Shown here: in pieces, positions 1 to 12,360 of the stretch
Layout: the number at the start of each line of letters is the position of its first letter
Numbering within the stretch: position 1 is the first letter of the stretch
Source: Atriophallophorus winterbourni
Lineage: Eukaryota; Platyhelminthes; Trematoda; Plagiorchiida; Microphallidae
NCBI GenBank assembly: GCA_013407085.1
Contig: JACCGJ010018762.1
Location: 62,001 to 126,000 of the forward strand
DNA length: 64,000 bases
Direction of reading: 5' to 3'
Position numbers and translations under genes: made by a program
The notes under the pieces: generated by a model
What the model was told of the DNA's origin: nothing
The model's database searches: none
The model's input: only the letters and a program-made list of their open reading frames with translations

Positions 1-2
1 CC

Positions 3-584
3 ATACAGTTGCAAGGTGATTCGTGGGAGGACGCCCTAATTCTGGCTTTATCAACATACCGAACGACACCACATACGGCCACAGGAAAAACTCCCAGTGA
101 GCTTATGTTTGGGAGACAAGTTCGTACGAAGTTAAATGCCGCATTTCGACCGGCGCAGAGAATCAATAATGACGAGCAGCTTCGTCGACAATGTTATCAA
201 AACAAATACAGGCGGCATGGGCAAACACTCCAACCTGGTTCAACTGTGCGCGTTAAAAAACAAAATTGGTTCAAGGGGGAGAGCGCTTTCAAAGCACCCA
301 CGAAAATAAAAACTGTGTGTACACCCGGCACTTACGAATTAGAGGATGGTACAAAAGTTAATGCCAGACGCGTCTATAGTGCTTCCGGGGATCGGCCATT
401 ACAACTGCCCGTATGTGACAGAGCAACGCAGCAACCACAAGCTGGAGGGTATAGCCAATTGCGAAGAACGCTCAGGGTACGTAAACCCGTCGACCACTAC
501 CAAGCGTGGCGGATTGGCTCGAACAGTAAAGGGGAGAGTGGTGTTGTGTCTACGCTGCATAGACCTGTCCGCTGTGTGCGTTGA
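3..584 (+). CDS. Ty3/Gypsy integrase C-terminal end (partial, 5' end outside window)
   Basis: The frame is already open at the left edge and runs about 193 codons to a stop at 582-584. The first residues read as the end of an integrase core (LALSTYRTTPHTATGKTPSELMFGR), typical of the region after the catalytic glutamate in Ty3/Gypsy and retroviral-type integrases. A basic C-terminal domain follows, then a tail with LRVRKPVDHYQ, the R-x-RKP-x-D-x-Y kind of ending common in Gypsy Pol. No stop or frameshift is visible in the part shown. The last codons run over the polypurine tract into the LTR, so the true element ends just after this frame. Protease, RT and RNase H would lie to the left. Which Gypsy lineage it belongs to cannot be settled from this fragment; it is not the same copy as the element at 55-62 kb. 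Confidence 0.85.
   Translation: MQLQGDSWEDALILALSTYRTTPHTATGKTPSELMFGRQVRTKLNAAFRPAQRINNDEQLRRQCYQNKYRRHGQTLQPGSTVRVKKQNWFKGESAFKAPTKIKTVCTPGTYELEDGTKVNARRVYSASGDRPLQLPVCDRATQQPQAGGYSQLRRTLRVRKPVDHYQAWRIGSNSKGESGVVSTLHRPVRCVR
528..541 (+). other. Polypurine tract of the left Gypsy element
   Basis: A run AAAGGGGAGAG sits directly before the LTR that starts TGTTG at 542. A polypurine tract here primes plus-strand DNA synthesis in LTR retrotransposons. Its place between the end of Pol and the LTR supports both calls. Confidence 0.6.
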
Positions 585-827
585 CTTATTGATTTCCGAT
601 CGATCACTCACGCGCCACGCTTTTAAACTTTGTCCATCAATAATATAACACTGGTTTCGTTCACAAGTCCGGTCGTTTGTTCTTGCTGTTCTTTCGGGAA
701 TAAGTGCTTTGTGCTTACTTGTGAATATAACAATAAGGAAATCTCCTTATCTGATTCATTGACCACGTTTTGGATATCGTTCGTCTAAAACAACCACGCA
801 AGTTCGGCGAACACCATCCAAACAACA
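542..827 (+). repeat. 3' LTR of the left Gypsy element (about 286 bp)
   Basis: The segment begins TGTTG and ends CAACA, a perfect 5-bp terminal inverted pair with the canonical TG...CA ends, and follows the polypurine tract directly. The upstream LTR lies outside the window, so neither the boundaries nor the target duplication (expected to match the TCAAC-like bases after 827) could be checked against a second copy. Confidence 0.6.
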
Positions 828-3513
828 TCAACGCAATGTGCTTCGATTATTTTCCTCTATTGCCGAACAGTTTTATTAAATCTCTTTGTTGTAAAACATA
901 CAAAAACATCGCGTTGCTTGTATTTATCAAGCTAGAATGCTGTGATCATAAAACGATTCACAATCGAGGGAAGGTACACTAAATTAGACATTGTAAGCAC
1001 TGTTGTACAATTGTCAATGTTAATACATTTATACTCATGATTACACAACGGAGTATAAAATGCTGAAAGACTGGTTTGAATTTTAGCACTCTTATTTACC
1101 TCAAATTTCTTATTTACGCTGAACAGACTAAAATACTACGATATTTTAAGTGAAATAAACGTTTATAAAAACTTTTAATTGTATTGTTACTCAGAAAGCC
1201 TACAATACGTTTCTGTCACAGTGTAAGGGGATAATAATGTCTTTACAACGAAGGTCAAATCCCCACCCGGCCTCAACGTTCATTTCGTTGTTAACACATC
1301 TTAAGGACATTCTTTATGATTTACACCCAGCCAACAATGCTTCATCCTTTAACCAGCCCAGGATCTCAAAATGCCAGTTATCGTCGATTGGTCAAGTATT
1401 GATCATTGGCAATGAGCAAGACACGCTTATTTTATAGGCAAATATCGTAACCACAGCATAGTTAGCTTGTCAGTTCAGGTTGGCACTTCGATTAAGTCTG
1501 TCAATCAATTTCCATGTAAGAACTCAACACGATGGACTCACTTGGTTGATCTTAACAAGTAGCACATTGTTTGATATCTGATGTTTTCCACCTCCCATTG
1601 TTTCCACTCAGGTTGGCGATTGTTGTGTCGGTCTCTTAGGCGTTTCCTGCTCTAGTTTTGTAGCAAATCTTCAATTCAGGTTAGACTAATGGGATTCGCC
1701 ACAGCAGCTTCAATGCTTGTTTATGTAGGTCATTGGTCTGGTCACCGCACAAGTGTAGGTGATCGTAATTATGTCAGTTCACGCGAGGTCAAATTCAGCT
1801 CCTAATTGTTACGTCCATTCGCACGCATTGGTTAAATGTTGTGGCAGATAACTATGTTGACTCAATGCAAAGAAATTTGAGTACAATCGGTTAGAGGAGT
1901 GTTTCCGTAACGTTTCACTTCTGACACAGAAGCTTCGTCAGATCAAGGGTGATAGTCAGGGCAGGGAACATGATTAAGTAGTACTCAACCCACCACCACT
2001 TATTTGACCTTACCGCTAAACAGCCTATAGTACGCCTACAGTGTGTCACGTCTCGTGGGAATGACCTGGATCAGTGGTCGATTTTCCTCACAGTGTGTAT
2101 CCACGTCAATCTGATACATGTGAACACGGTCAAGGACAATTGACACAGCGGCCCACATACTTAAAAGTACATAAATCAAGCCAGGCATAAACAACCCGTT
2201 TAGTTACATGCTAGAACAATATACAGGTGTACATTGTTAAACCTGTGTTAATTGTCCAATCACTTGCATCTACAGCTATGTGAGCACAAGGCAAATGGCT
2301 TTCTTTTCGTGCAATTGAAGCCACTGACATGAGGACGTATGCTGCACCCCATTCAAATACAAAGTGTACTTCTACAATCGATGGAAAATAAACGTGCTTT
2401 GCTAATGGTATGAAATTACGAAGGAGATTTAAATGAACTACCTCTTTAGTCAGTGTAAACCATGTTTAAATTATAGTGAGAGAGAAAGGTTGTAGATTTG
2501 CAACCTCTTTTTATCCCCACGTATTCATTTGCAATCAAAATTTCGAATTGAAATAATCGAAGAATGATCCTTTGACCGGTGTATGTGGAAGTTTAGAAAA
2601 AAACAGTATACAGTTTCAGGCTGTGTACAAGCAAGCCTTCGGTATGTTGTTGACTTAATTTCAAGCAATTTTGAGAAGTTTCAGACAGGGTCATTATTTA
2701 ATACGATAAATACATGCATAGACCGCCGACTTGAACTAAACAACCTTGAGCGTCACAATTGGGAATGAAACTCATCTCAGTCAGGAGGACATATAGTGCA
2801 GCAAATCAATTGAGGAGCGTATTGTGTAGCATATCCTGTGGGCAGCGACTCATTAGACATGGCCTTAGCACTTTCGTTTGTAGCGAATTCGAGTTGATCT
2901 GATAAGAAATGAACACGGCTTCTAAAAACTTGGCCCCAGTCGTCTAACAAGTATTCATACATTCACTGTCAAAGTGCCGCGTTCCCAACCTAACTGTGTT
3001 CAGAACTTCTGCTGATTTACGTCCTATGTCATCTACGAGTTAACCGAATAATTAAAAAGTTCCGTACATTTTTTCCAAAGTGATTCTTTCTAGTCTCGAT
3101 CTTACGCTTAACATTCACAGTATTATAAAGATACACACGATCACTGATGACAGTTTGTCCAAACGCAAATTCATCATAATTATGTTTCAACAACGTAGCA
3201 TTCGCGTTAAATCTTTGTAACGAAACAAAAGTAAAATGAAGATGTACGCTTTTAATTATTAGAACCTTAAGTCGAATATCAAAAGTAATTTTAGAGTAAT
3301 TTACTATTGAGCTATAAACCTTGAAATATTGAAAAAACATTTCCGTCATTTCAGTTGAGTTGAATATTCAGGTGGCAATGCATTTTGGCTAATAATGTAT
3401 TGTGATCGTGAATATCTGTTTTAGAATCTTATTATACAAAACAAGCGCATGAAACGTCTATTCAGAATAATTCACGAAATCCAACTAAAATATTCCACCA
3501 ATTAGCAACTCAC
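828..3513. other. Non-coding stretch: probable intron or intergenic DNA of the cadherin gene
   Basis: No conserved coding frame is recognisable. Short frames at 1237-1437, 2583-2768 and 3029-3349 show no domain and no splice-site context and are treated as chance. A repeat copy lies at 1870-2010. Because the cadherin exon ends at 3514 with a splice donor pointing left, at least part of this stretch is probably that gene's intron. Confidence 0.5.
1870..2010 (-). repeat. Dispersed repeat, family C (CUGACGA...GAAACGUU motif)
   Basis: On the minus strand this copy reads CTGACGA (1935-1941), then a short hairpin, then GAAACGTT. A second, more worn copy is at 23660-23790 with the same flanking words (a run about SATAGTC and CATG after the motif). 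The CUGANGA plus GAAAC layout resembles a hammerhead core, but an extra adenosine appears to follow the CUGACGA box, so catalysis is doubtful. Confidence 0.45.
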
Positions 3514-5141
3514 CAAATAGTAACTTTTCTCTTCACGATCCAACTCTGTTTTTGTACGAATGGCAAATTGTCGGTATTTGGCTACGATGCCTCGTATACC
3601 CTCTGATCCATATCCTTGTGGTAACGATCCACTGGTTTCCTCAAGCGCAAACACCTCATGTCCGTTCAATAAATGACACCTGATCAATGTGATTGGCGAG
3701 TCTTCATCTGTCACGTGGACAAGGACAACCAATGCCCCACGAGGTGTTTCAACTTCAGTTAACGATATCCGTCCATCAAGTAGCCGGGTGCCCCTAGTGT
3801 AGAATGCGATAGTTGGTGCGTTGTCATTCGTATTGATTACTTCAATTTGAATTTCGGCTCGAGATGACAGGCTTGGTTGGCCAAAATCGCTAGCGACAAG
3901 ACTGAATTTCAAAACAGGAGGAAGACGTTCCGCGTCGATCGGGTTCAAAAGCTGCAAGCTTCCTTTGAAATTAGAACTCGAAGATCGTGATCGAATTGTT
4001 GGTAAGTGAACGTTGGGAGTTTGGTGTTTTCGTTGGAGACTGAGACGAAATAATCTTTGTGCATAGCCACTGGGTTCATCGAATGTAACAACAACGCGAC
4101 CATTGTCACCAATATCAGCGTCACTAACTTCAAATTCTACAACAATCGAACTGAGTGTATTCTCCGCCAATTTTGCAGTGTATATAGATTGATCAAATGT
4201 CGGAATATTGTCATTAACATCTTGAACCTGTATCACAATACTTACTGATCCACTACGAGCTCGATTTAACGGATTTCGTAAAATTGTACCTCTTTCACCT
4301 CCATCAATTGCAATCAAAGTGAACGCATACAGTTCACATTTTTCTTTATCCAGAGGGATTTTCAGTTTCAAATAAGGGCGGTCCGAATATTGCCCTGTTG
4401 CATCAAGCTCCGTGTTGAACAATTGATCTTGATTATTAGAATAAATTAATTCAAAGTGAGATGAGTTTCCATGAATCCAATTTTCTGTTCGATATTCAAC
4501 TATTCCAAATTCTGAACTATCCGGATCAAATGCTCTTGGAAGCCAAATCGGTTGCTCGATGTTTGCATCCTCCCTGATCATGGTGTACGGTGAAGTGATC
4601 TGAGGAAATGTCGGGGAGTTGTCATTCACATCGATAATTATTACCTGGAGGTAGAACACTATTGGTAAATCGGTACTGGATTTCATTATATTTACATGCA
4701 AAAGACGACAACATGCTCCAGATTTACATGGGTCCTCATTTTCCTGATTGGAAGGAATAGAAAATGATGGTTGCATAAATCGATATGTCAACGGCGTTGG
4801 CAATGCCGGTTGTTCAACTTTGCAAATTGTTTCACGATCCAATGGACGAGCTAATTTAATGTTGAATTCCTTTAACATGAAAGGCCAAAAGCTTTCCTGT
4901 TCGCTAGCATAAGCCGAAGAGTTTTCCGGCAGATCTTCAGTGACGCCGTGTTGTTTCAATCCAGCTTTTAAATCGAACAGTGTAGTATTAATTGGAATAT
5001 TCTCTGCGATCGATATTCGCTCAAAAAACTGAGCAAAAGTGAATTGTACAAATGAGAAAAGCAGAAGCTGAATTTCTTGTATAGAGTTAGCTTTCATGCC
5101 GTCGGACAATCAGTGTATGATCCAGGCGTTCAATTGGTGGT
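3514..5141 (-). CDS. Protocadherin-like protein, first coding exon (528 codons)
   Basis: A cell-surface calcium-dependent adhesion protein of the cadherin superfamily is indicated. Translation starts at the ATG at 5097; an in-frame TGA lies just upstream. Residues 1-20 form a signal peptide (KANSIQEIQLLLFSFVQFTFA) and the mature protein starts about QFFERISIAENIP. Ectodomain repeats follow with the calcium-binding linkers DVNDNSPTF, DVNDNIPTF and NTNDNAPTI, plus DxD-type motifs (AFDPDS, VSDADIGDNG) and LDREE-like sites; this gives three complete cadherin repeats and the start of a fourth. The paired cysteines in the first repeat resemble those in protocadherins. The exon ends in phase 0 at a consensus donor (G|GTGAGT, donor at 3513). 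Upstream, CTTTTCAG ends at 5142, so the exon may begin at 5141 with a 44-nt leader, either after a cis intron or after spliced-leader addition. Later exons, including the membrane span, lie beyond 3513 and were not found. Confidence 0.88.
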
Positions 5142-6119
5142 CTGAAAAGACATTATGAGTGTGTTAGCGAATAAATTATAACGGTGTTTATACATTTGCA
5201 CGAGGATGAATATATAAATAGCATTTCGGTGTTGCACATCTTAAATTTACTAATGGAAGGATAGAAGGAAATATATTTAGGTTTTAATCTTTCGTCGTTT
5301 GAGCTCCAATTATCTCTATAAAAAGCGATGATAATTTATGACAAATGCCGATAGTATGATCAACATGAATGAATAACTGAATTTCAAATTTATAGGAAGA
5401 AATCTAATTAAATGCTACGGATCCCACGCACAATCAATTGGTTTACTACTGTCATTTTTCATACAAAACAGTCGGAACAGAGGAGTGAGAATATGCAGAA
5501 AACGGCGCATCTTCATGAGATGGAACAAGCTTGATTCGATAGTATGTAAAGTGGAATACGAAAACAAAGTCAAATTTTTGTTAATTGCCAATATACAAAG
5601 TTATAAGGATTCCTGGTGTTGATCAACACAATTTGGTTCTGAGTCAAAATTAAAAAGTTTTGCTGTTGCTCATATCTTTCTGGAAACGAAAACTGCACAT
5701 TTCTCGGTAAACTTGACAAAATTCAATCAACTATCTGAATATAACCTGAAGAGTTAGGAGAATAGCTAACGCAACACGTAGTTAGAACGTATACAGATTA
5801 TTGGTAGAGCAAAACACTGAATTAAGAACGGAATGTAACGGAAATTTTATTCATGACTGAAAGCTTATCGATTAATCAATATTCAGCAAAATTGACTCAA
5901 CATGTCGGCCAAACGTAACTATATCAACAATCCAGGATCATTCTGTCCCAGACGAGTATTAGTGATCTTCAAATCAATTCTTGGTTCGAATTTTAACTCA
6001 ACATTCTAAAAGAATTTTTCCTGAGGTCAAAATACCTTACCAAGAAGGAACAAGTTTAAATCATAAGCCAACTGTCCGTGAATACGTGTATCGTGCTTCG
6101 ATTCAAGGGTCGGGGTTTC
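5142..6119. other. Non-coding stretch upstream of the cadherin exon
   Basis: AT-rich sequence with no recognised coding frame. The 3' splice signal at 5142 faces the cadherin exon, so part of this is either a 5' intron or outron. The right end runs into the worn 5' side of the CR1-like LINE. Confidence 0.4.
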
Positions 6120-8250
6120 TCAAAATAATGAATGAATATGTGTAAGGAAAATGTCATCGAGGATATCCGCTATGAAGCACCTATTGGAAAGAGTGATAAT
6201 GTAGTCATTGTTTTCGAGTGTATATCTGAAGCGAAAATAGCTAGTGACGCTCAGAAATTTATAAGAAAAACCGATACAGTTGCATTATCAATGTCTCTTC
6301 AAGAAGTCACCGACTGGACACCGATTAGCACTGATGTCCAACAATGCTGGTCATCGATACTTCAGAAAATCAACCGATAAATAGAACTCCAATCAAAATA
6401 TGTTTCAAAACAACGGAAAAAAGGATTCAAATTCGTGATCCGGAGTTGAATACGCAGATGGATATAGGTGAGAAATTGTGCGTGGAGAAGCCACATAATG
6501 CAGGTAACATCTAAATCCTGGGAATCCTACCGTTTGTTGATAAACAAAGTTAGTTAACTTGTACAAGAGGATAAAAAAGAGTATCAAATCAGTCTGATGG
6601 ATAAAACTGAACGAAACCCGAAGCTCCGCTTCCAGATCGTTAACAGTCAGGTCAGGGTAAATCCAGGCGTTTCCGCTTTACTTACTACGACTGGAACTAC
6701 ATCCACTGCTCAGGAAACCTCCAACAAACTCGCTCAATTTTACTTTAGAGTGTTCTACGCTAACGAGCGCTTATGTTTTGTTATGACTGCATTTAGATCA
6801 CAAATTAACACAATAGACGAAATCGCTATGAACCCAGAGAATGTGCTGGTGAAGCTACTCGGGTTACATACAAAAAATGCGCCCATGCTCTATTCTCATC
6901 ACTCTGACCTTTTTCAACCTGTCACTGAGTTGTAGCAAGGTTCCTACTGACTAGAAAAGTAGATTAATCACTCAGTTATACAAAGGCGGAAACTGATTCG
7001 ATGTGTCTAACTATAGGCCAATCACAATGTTGCCAGTGGTCTCTAACGAACGATTTGTAGCTGAATAACTTATCACACATTTGGAACAAAATAAGCTTAT
7101 TTCCATTGCACAGCTCGGATATAGTACAAGACACTCCTGCCTCGCCAATCTTCTAATAACTCTTGATAACCGGACTCAAGTCGTGGATAATGGATACCCT
7201 ATCCATGCTTGTGACTTGGATATGTCTAAATCTTTTGACCGTGTTAACCACAGCATAATGCTACAAAAATTGGAGCAGCTCGGGGTGTGCGGCAGATTAT
7301 TGGCCTGGATACAGGATTAATTGACTGGTAGAGTTATCAAGGTTAGAGTTGATGGGGCATTATCCAGCCCAGTAGAAGTTACAATTGGCGTACCTCTAGG
7401 CTTAGTCACGAGGCCAATACTCTTCTTCGTTCACGCGAATGATATACCTGAAATCGTACTCACCAAAATCATTTTATTTGCGGATGACAGCAAAATTTGG
7501 ACAAGCGTACGCACCACAGATGATCGCCATATTCTACAAAAAGATCTCGAAGCACTTCATATGGTGTCCTTACGAAACTGCCTACCATTCAACAACCAAA
7601 AATGTTAAATCCTAAATCTGGGTAAATCCTTCGAATTTGCATACTCTCAGGGTTGTCAGAAACTTTCATGTGTTACGGAAGAGAAAGACTTGGGTGTGTG
7701 GATTAGCAGTAACTTGAAGTCTTCAGGGCAGTGCTCTGTGGTATACAAAACGTCCTACCAAACCTTAGAACTGCTCAAAAGGATCTTAAGGCAGTTTCAC
7801 GAAGCAGGTACTCCCACGAATATTCAACACCTTTATCAGGCCCAAAATGAAGTACGCTGTTCAAGCATGATCCCCTTGGTTACAGAAGGACATGACATTG
7901 CTGCAACGCGTATACCACCGCGGTAAAAATCTGGTGAGCAGACTATACAACAGGCCATACGAGGAGAGGATTGCAACTCTGAACCTATTTGACTTTTCGT
8001 ACCGTCGTCTTAGGGGTGACTTGATCCTGCTGTCAACATAACAGGGGATCCCTTTGGCATTGGCAGATCTCATGGCTACAAGTTAATTATTCCACACTCT
8101 AGATCAAATTGTCGAAGGTTCTTCTTTTCTATACGACATTGTTTTATATGGAACTATCTGCCCCGACATATCATTTGTGCATCAAGCCTGAACATGTTCA
8201 AGGCTGAACTTGACAAGTATATGTTGACCAAATCCAACATCGCACCTTAA
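6120..8250 (+). pseudogene. CR1-like LINE remnant (endonuclease end, RT, C-terminal domain), many frameshifts
   Basis: This is a decayed non-LTR retrotransposon. At 6132-6380 a frame with DIRYEAPIGKSDNVVIVFE matches the tail of the CR1 apurinic-like endonuclease (the PIGKSDH-type motif). RT follows in pieces: a NYRPIT-like box near 7005, DLDMSKSFDRVNHS near 7216, a damaged GVP(Q)G box near 7387, and the catalytic-loop motif LFADDSKIW near 7470-7500. A later frame to 7926 carries the EKDLGVWIS-type box. The C-terminal WN-L-P motif (HCFIWNYLPRHI) lies near 8135. Stops fall at 6378, 6933, 7318 and 7606, so the copy is dead. The 3' end is near 8250. Confidence 0.8.
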
Positions 8251-9455
8251 TACATAAGCTGACTTTCCATATTGACAAAACATTTTTGTTGTTTTTTGCA
8301 TTCCCTATATTTTTAACATATGGTTACTGTAAATTATTTGCTTTTTGACCATTAAAACATTGAATTATTTTGAAATATTTGCATAACGATAATTAATGTT
8401 TTATTTTTTCCAGGTAAATGTATTCTATTAACAGTTTATCAAAATCAATATGAAATCTTTCATTCTAAAGTAAACGTAGAATAAAATTAATTATTAATTG
8501 ACTGATGATTTTGCTCATATAAGGCGTTGCTAGCAGCACGGATCAATTAAATACCCCAAGGCTATTTCCTGCGAACCAAAATCAGTGATACCATGGTACT
8601 AAGACCAATAATTTGTATTATAATTATAATACAAATTATTGTTAAAATCATCGATGAAATTTCAATTTTTTAAATGCTTTTTCACATAACAGTTTAGTAA
8701 TCAATATTTTATCCAGAAAAACTTGTCTTATCAGATGGAACGATATAACGATGCTTATTACAATATAAACGTAATTTAATCACTGAAAATATTTTGCTGG
8801 CAATTTATAAATACTACATTCGTTAATTCTATTTGTGACAAGAATTCGCTTATATAGTCCCGCATTCGGATTTACCTAAATTACAGTTCAAGTGAGCAGG
8901 AAGTACACTGAAGCTTTCGTGTTCAATTGAATTTGAATGTAAAAATTTACAATTTACCTGCTGTCTATCAAACAGTAATTTCGCGAAATGCTATTGCATA
9001 AGATTGCAAGCATTGATAACAATGCAATGCAGTTGAAGAGGATTTTGATTTTTCAACGCTTCCATTAATATTGACACCAAGTCCGGATTGCAAGTCACCT
9101 GCACTGGACAGGTGTTGATATTCGCATGTTTTTCTGTACACGATCTCCGCACAACGACCATTGCTAGGTGTAACTCACTTAATGGACTGTCATGTTACGT
9201 TTACGATCAGTCGTAACAATAAGTAACATTTTTCTTTATTTATAGCAGTATTCACAGGGACTATTATAATGGAAAAATTACACCAAATATTGGAATCAAT
9301 ATAGCGTGTGGTAAAAATTGCTACTTGGAGTTAGTTAATGATCATTATTGGGTTCAAGGTAATTCAAGGTTTTCACTGTTCTAAAAAGCATCAAGCTTAA
9401 CAATAACCATAAAATAGTAAAATTATTTTGTTCCTGATCTCTCTCTCTATATATA
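8251..9455. other. AT-rich non-coding stretch
   Basis: No coding frame or known repeat is recognised apart from the short palindrome at 8606-8641. Confidence 0.5.
8606..8641. repeat. Perfect 36-bp AT-only-type palindrome
   Basis: The 36 bases read the same on both strands, centred between 8623 and 8624 (TAATTA core, outermost C/G pair). It would form an 18-bp cruciform stem with no loop. Confidence 0.85.
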
Positions 9456-9550
9456 TAGTATTTAGTAAAGATGTTTTGCACCGTCTTTAGAAAGATGTAA
9501 ACACAACTTATGTCATTGATGTGCAAGCACAAATATGAACGAAGTCGCAA

Positions 9551-9598
<48 letters not shown>

Positions 9599-9786
9599 TT
9601 CTCATATTCTATATAATATCTATATATATATATATACTTAAGTTCGGGTTAAAAAGAAGTGTGGTCAGAGCATAACTCTAATACCTAGAAATTTGCGACT
9701 TCTTTCGTATTCGTGCTTTCCATCATTGACAGAAGTTGTGTTTACATTTATCCAAAAGCAGTGCAAAACATTTTTACTAAATACTA
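9456..9786. repeat. Diverged inverted repeat around a (TA)n tract
   Basis: The left arm 9456-9554 (starting TAGTATTTAGTAAAGATG) pairs with the right arm 9689-9786 read on the other strand (TAGTATTTAGTAAAAATG), with scattered mismatches. The 134-bp spacer holds a long (TA)n run at about 9552-9596 and a second shorter one near 9622-9638. The arms include GAAGTCGCAAATTT at the hinge side. It looks like an old hairpin duplication or a MITE with a microsatellite in its loop. Confidence 0.8.
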
Positions 9787-11319
9787 ATTCTATAATCGAG
9801 TCTTAAATCGAACCTTTTCCTCATGAAATTAGTCTCATACCGACGCGACTGAAGTGTGTTGCAAACGAATTTTGATAGATATATCAATCTACTACGCTTT
9901 GAAAGGCAGCTTTAATTGTACGAATGGAAAAGTTTGAAAATGTGACATCCAGTGCTCTGCTGTTAATTTAATTGCTCGGTCAATCATTTAAAATGCTGTA
10001 CAATCAATCAACTGCCTGCGTAGTCACGTGGCTATACAGACCAATGTATTGTGTGGGAATAGAGATGGAGGACGGATTAATCAATTAATAACGATGCCAT
10101 TTGCGTAGTGGATATGTTTGTATTTGGGATAGATATTAAAATGCATGCTCCTAAAAGAATGAGCTGTCGTGGATCGCTTTGACAGTAATGAGTCACGTGT
10201 TTGCGCGAAATAAATTTGAATTGATGAATCGTGGAAACTGAATGCACTGGATGTTTATTTGAAGTGAATCCGAATTCTCGTATTTAATTTGAAAGAGTAT
10301 ACATTTCTATGAGAAAGCATGCTTCGTATACTTGACGTGCTTCTTTTCATAAGCAAGAATGTAGAAATGTATTGTGATGCTCATATCTCCATACCTTACA
10401 CACCATTACCGGTTTCTGGCTGTTTGCCGTCTTCAGGTGGAGACAGCAAGATCAGGTTCAGTGAGCCTTGTAGAAATTTTTTAATTCCTATATAAACAAA
10501 ATAATCAAATATTTGTAGCGTCTATTTTTAAAAGGAAATTTTTTGCCTACACGCCACACTTGAAAAACATCATTTACTCCATTCAGCTTAGCGGCTTCGT
10601 ATTGCTTAGGTAATTGTAGTTGTTGCTGTTCTAGGAAGAAGTAAAGTTCAATCTGTTGTCCAAACCTAAAAGTGCTGACTATTATTTATTTTATCATTTC
10701 ACTCATCACATACGCTTCAGTTTCGAATCAAAATTTTCTCTAGACCGTAATTGGGAAGATGGAGTTGACGTAGGTCGATCCTAACCGATTCCTAGTTTTC
10801 AGAGCTGAAATCTTATGGACGTCAACTGACATCAATTCTAGTCAATTCTAGTCAAATTTGCAATGCAATCTGGATGGGCGATGCTGGAGTTTCGCACAAA
10901 CGAATGAGTAGTCTACATTGCAGTTGGATTTCCCGTATGATCTTGTGAATAGTACGCTTTCCGTATTTACGCGCTCAATGAGAATGAAGTCAGGCTATGA
11001 TCATGTTAAACAATGATGTTTCAACGAGCCTAATGCCATGGATTTGTTTGAATTAATGGATTAGTGACACAAAAAGGAACGGTGTGCATATGTCTGAAAG
11101 GCAAGGCCCATTTTACTTTGTCCCACCTACCAGGACATTCCTGAGTAGACAGCTTGTCTTCAGAAGAACTAGGGTACGACAATGTCGAAACCTAAATACG
11201 TTTGTTCAGAGAATTCCTACGGCGAAACGTACATCGAATCGCTACAAGCTGACAACTCGAAGTTATTCAGCAATAAGAGTTAGTTGATAGAGTTTACACT
11301 CAATCGTAATGTAACTTTC
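9787..11319. other. Non-coding stretch
   Basis: It holds the family B repeat at 10385-10475 and otherwise nothing that I recognise. A small frame at 11084-11287 has no domain and precedes the LINE remnant; it is not counted as a gene. Confidence 0.45.
10385..10475 (-). repeat. Hammerhead-like repeat, family B, single copy
   Basis: On the minus strand: CUGAAGA (10430-10436), stem II GGC/GCC with loop AAACA, then GAAACCGGUA with the predicted cleavage base at 10407. The base before the first box, read outward, is CTCCAC, which can pair with the ATGG/GTGG side after the cleavage site. The flanking words CAAGGCTCACT and GATCTTG are shared with the dimer copy at 31059-31365, so this is one dispersed family. 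The base pair next to the core is C-A instead of the usual G-C. Confidence 0.6.
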
Positions 11320-12360
11320 GCAAGGGAAGATCAACCGTTGACATGATCTTCTGCGTGAGTCAACTTCACTAAAAGTGTCGGGAACAGAGTATGTCACTAT
11401 ACACTGCATTTATTGATTTAACGAAGGCTTTTGACTACGTCAGCATGGAGGGAATTTTCAAAATGCTTGATCTTATAGGCTGCCCCTAAGATTTCTCAAA
11501 CTCGTTATTTAGTTCCCCTCAGGCATGAAGGGTTCAGTCCATTTTAACGGTTTCACTTCAGAAGCCTTTGAAATTTGCCTAGGCGTCAAATAAGGGTGTG
11601 TTCTTGCTGCCACGCTTTCTGCTACTGAAGAATACTTTATGATGAAAACAGAAGGCATTTGCCTTTGTACTCGAAGTGATTGCAAGCTTTGGAAACTGAG
11701 CCGGTTGGGATCACATACTGATGGTACGAGATATGATGATCAGTGACCTGCTGTCTACCGACGATCCAGCCATCATTGCTCACTCTCAAGAACACATCCG
11801 GTCTCTAATGCACTGTTTGTCGTCGGCATGCAACGTGCGCAAGTATAAAGACCTTGGTCAAGGGATTGTATCTCTTCCAATCATCACTGTTGGAAACTGT
11901 CAGCTTGAATCAGTACATCATTTCACATAACTTGGTTCAACCATTGCGGCTAATCTCTCGCTAGATGCGGAAATTGATAAGCGGATTTGCAGAGCAGCTG
12001 TAATTCTGTCCCAATGGAACTCTCGTGCTTGGGGTAACCGCAAGTTGACTATAAAAACAAAGATAAATGTATACATCGCGTGCGTACTAAATGCTTTGCA
12101 TTACGACAGTGAGACCAGGACTATCCACGCAAGACACGCAGGGAAGCTGAATGCTTTCCATTCAAGAAGCAAAGAGCTCTTCGTTGCTGAACGCAGATCA
12201 CGCCGCCAACTGGTGCAGGTCGACCGAGTACTGCTTATCGCTGCGAGCGCTGCGGAGAGAATAATTTTCCCGAATCGCCTTTTCTGTCATTAGAAATGCA
12301 GCGTAGTATGAAACAATCATGCGCTTCTGATGTACATCCATGGTCGATATCGTCCGAAGG
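11320..12360 (+). pseudogene. RTE-like LINE remnant, plus-strand copy
   Basis: A decayed non-LTR element. Near 11340 the frame reads STVDMIF, then YTAFIDLTKAFDYVSMEG, the first catalytic-aspartate box of a LINE RT. A middle part at 11721-11930 ends in the LESVHHFT region. The distal part at 11935-12260 carries STIAANLSLDAEIDKR and KINVYIACVLNALHYDSETRT, a block conserved after the RT in this LINE group, then a worn CxxC zinc-finger-like end near 12240. Several stops and frameshifts make it dead. The 3' end, with GATGTACATCCATGGTCGA near 12330, is shared with the minus copy at 26930-28360. Confidence 0.75.

Noticed and set aside
3029..3349. 106-codon minus-strand frame beside the cadherin exon
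   Set aside because: No cadherin motif, no acceptor or donor in phase with the exon at 3514, and AT-driven residue mix. Probably intron sequence.
9552..9596. (TA)n tract considered as a CRISPR or satellite array
   Set aside because: It is a simple dinucleotide run in a eukaryotic intergenic inverted repeat, with no spacer-repeat structure.
11084..11287. 67-codon plus frame before the RTE-like LINE
   Set aside because: Does not match LINE endonuclease or RT and has no domain; probably chance.
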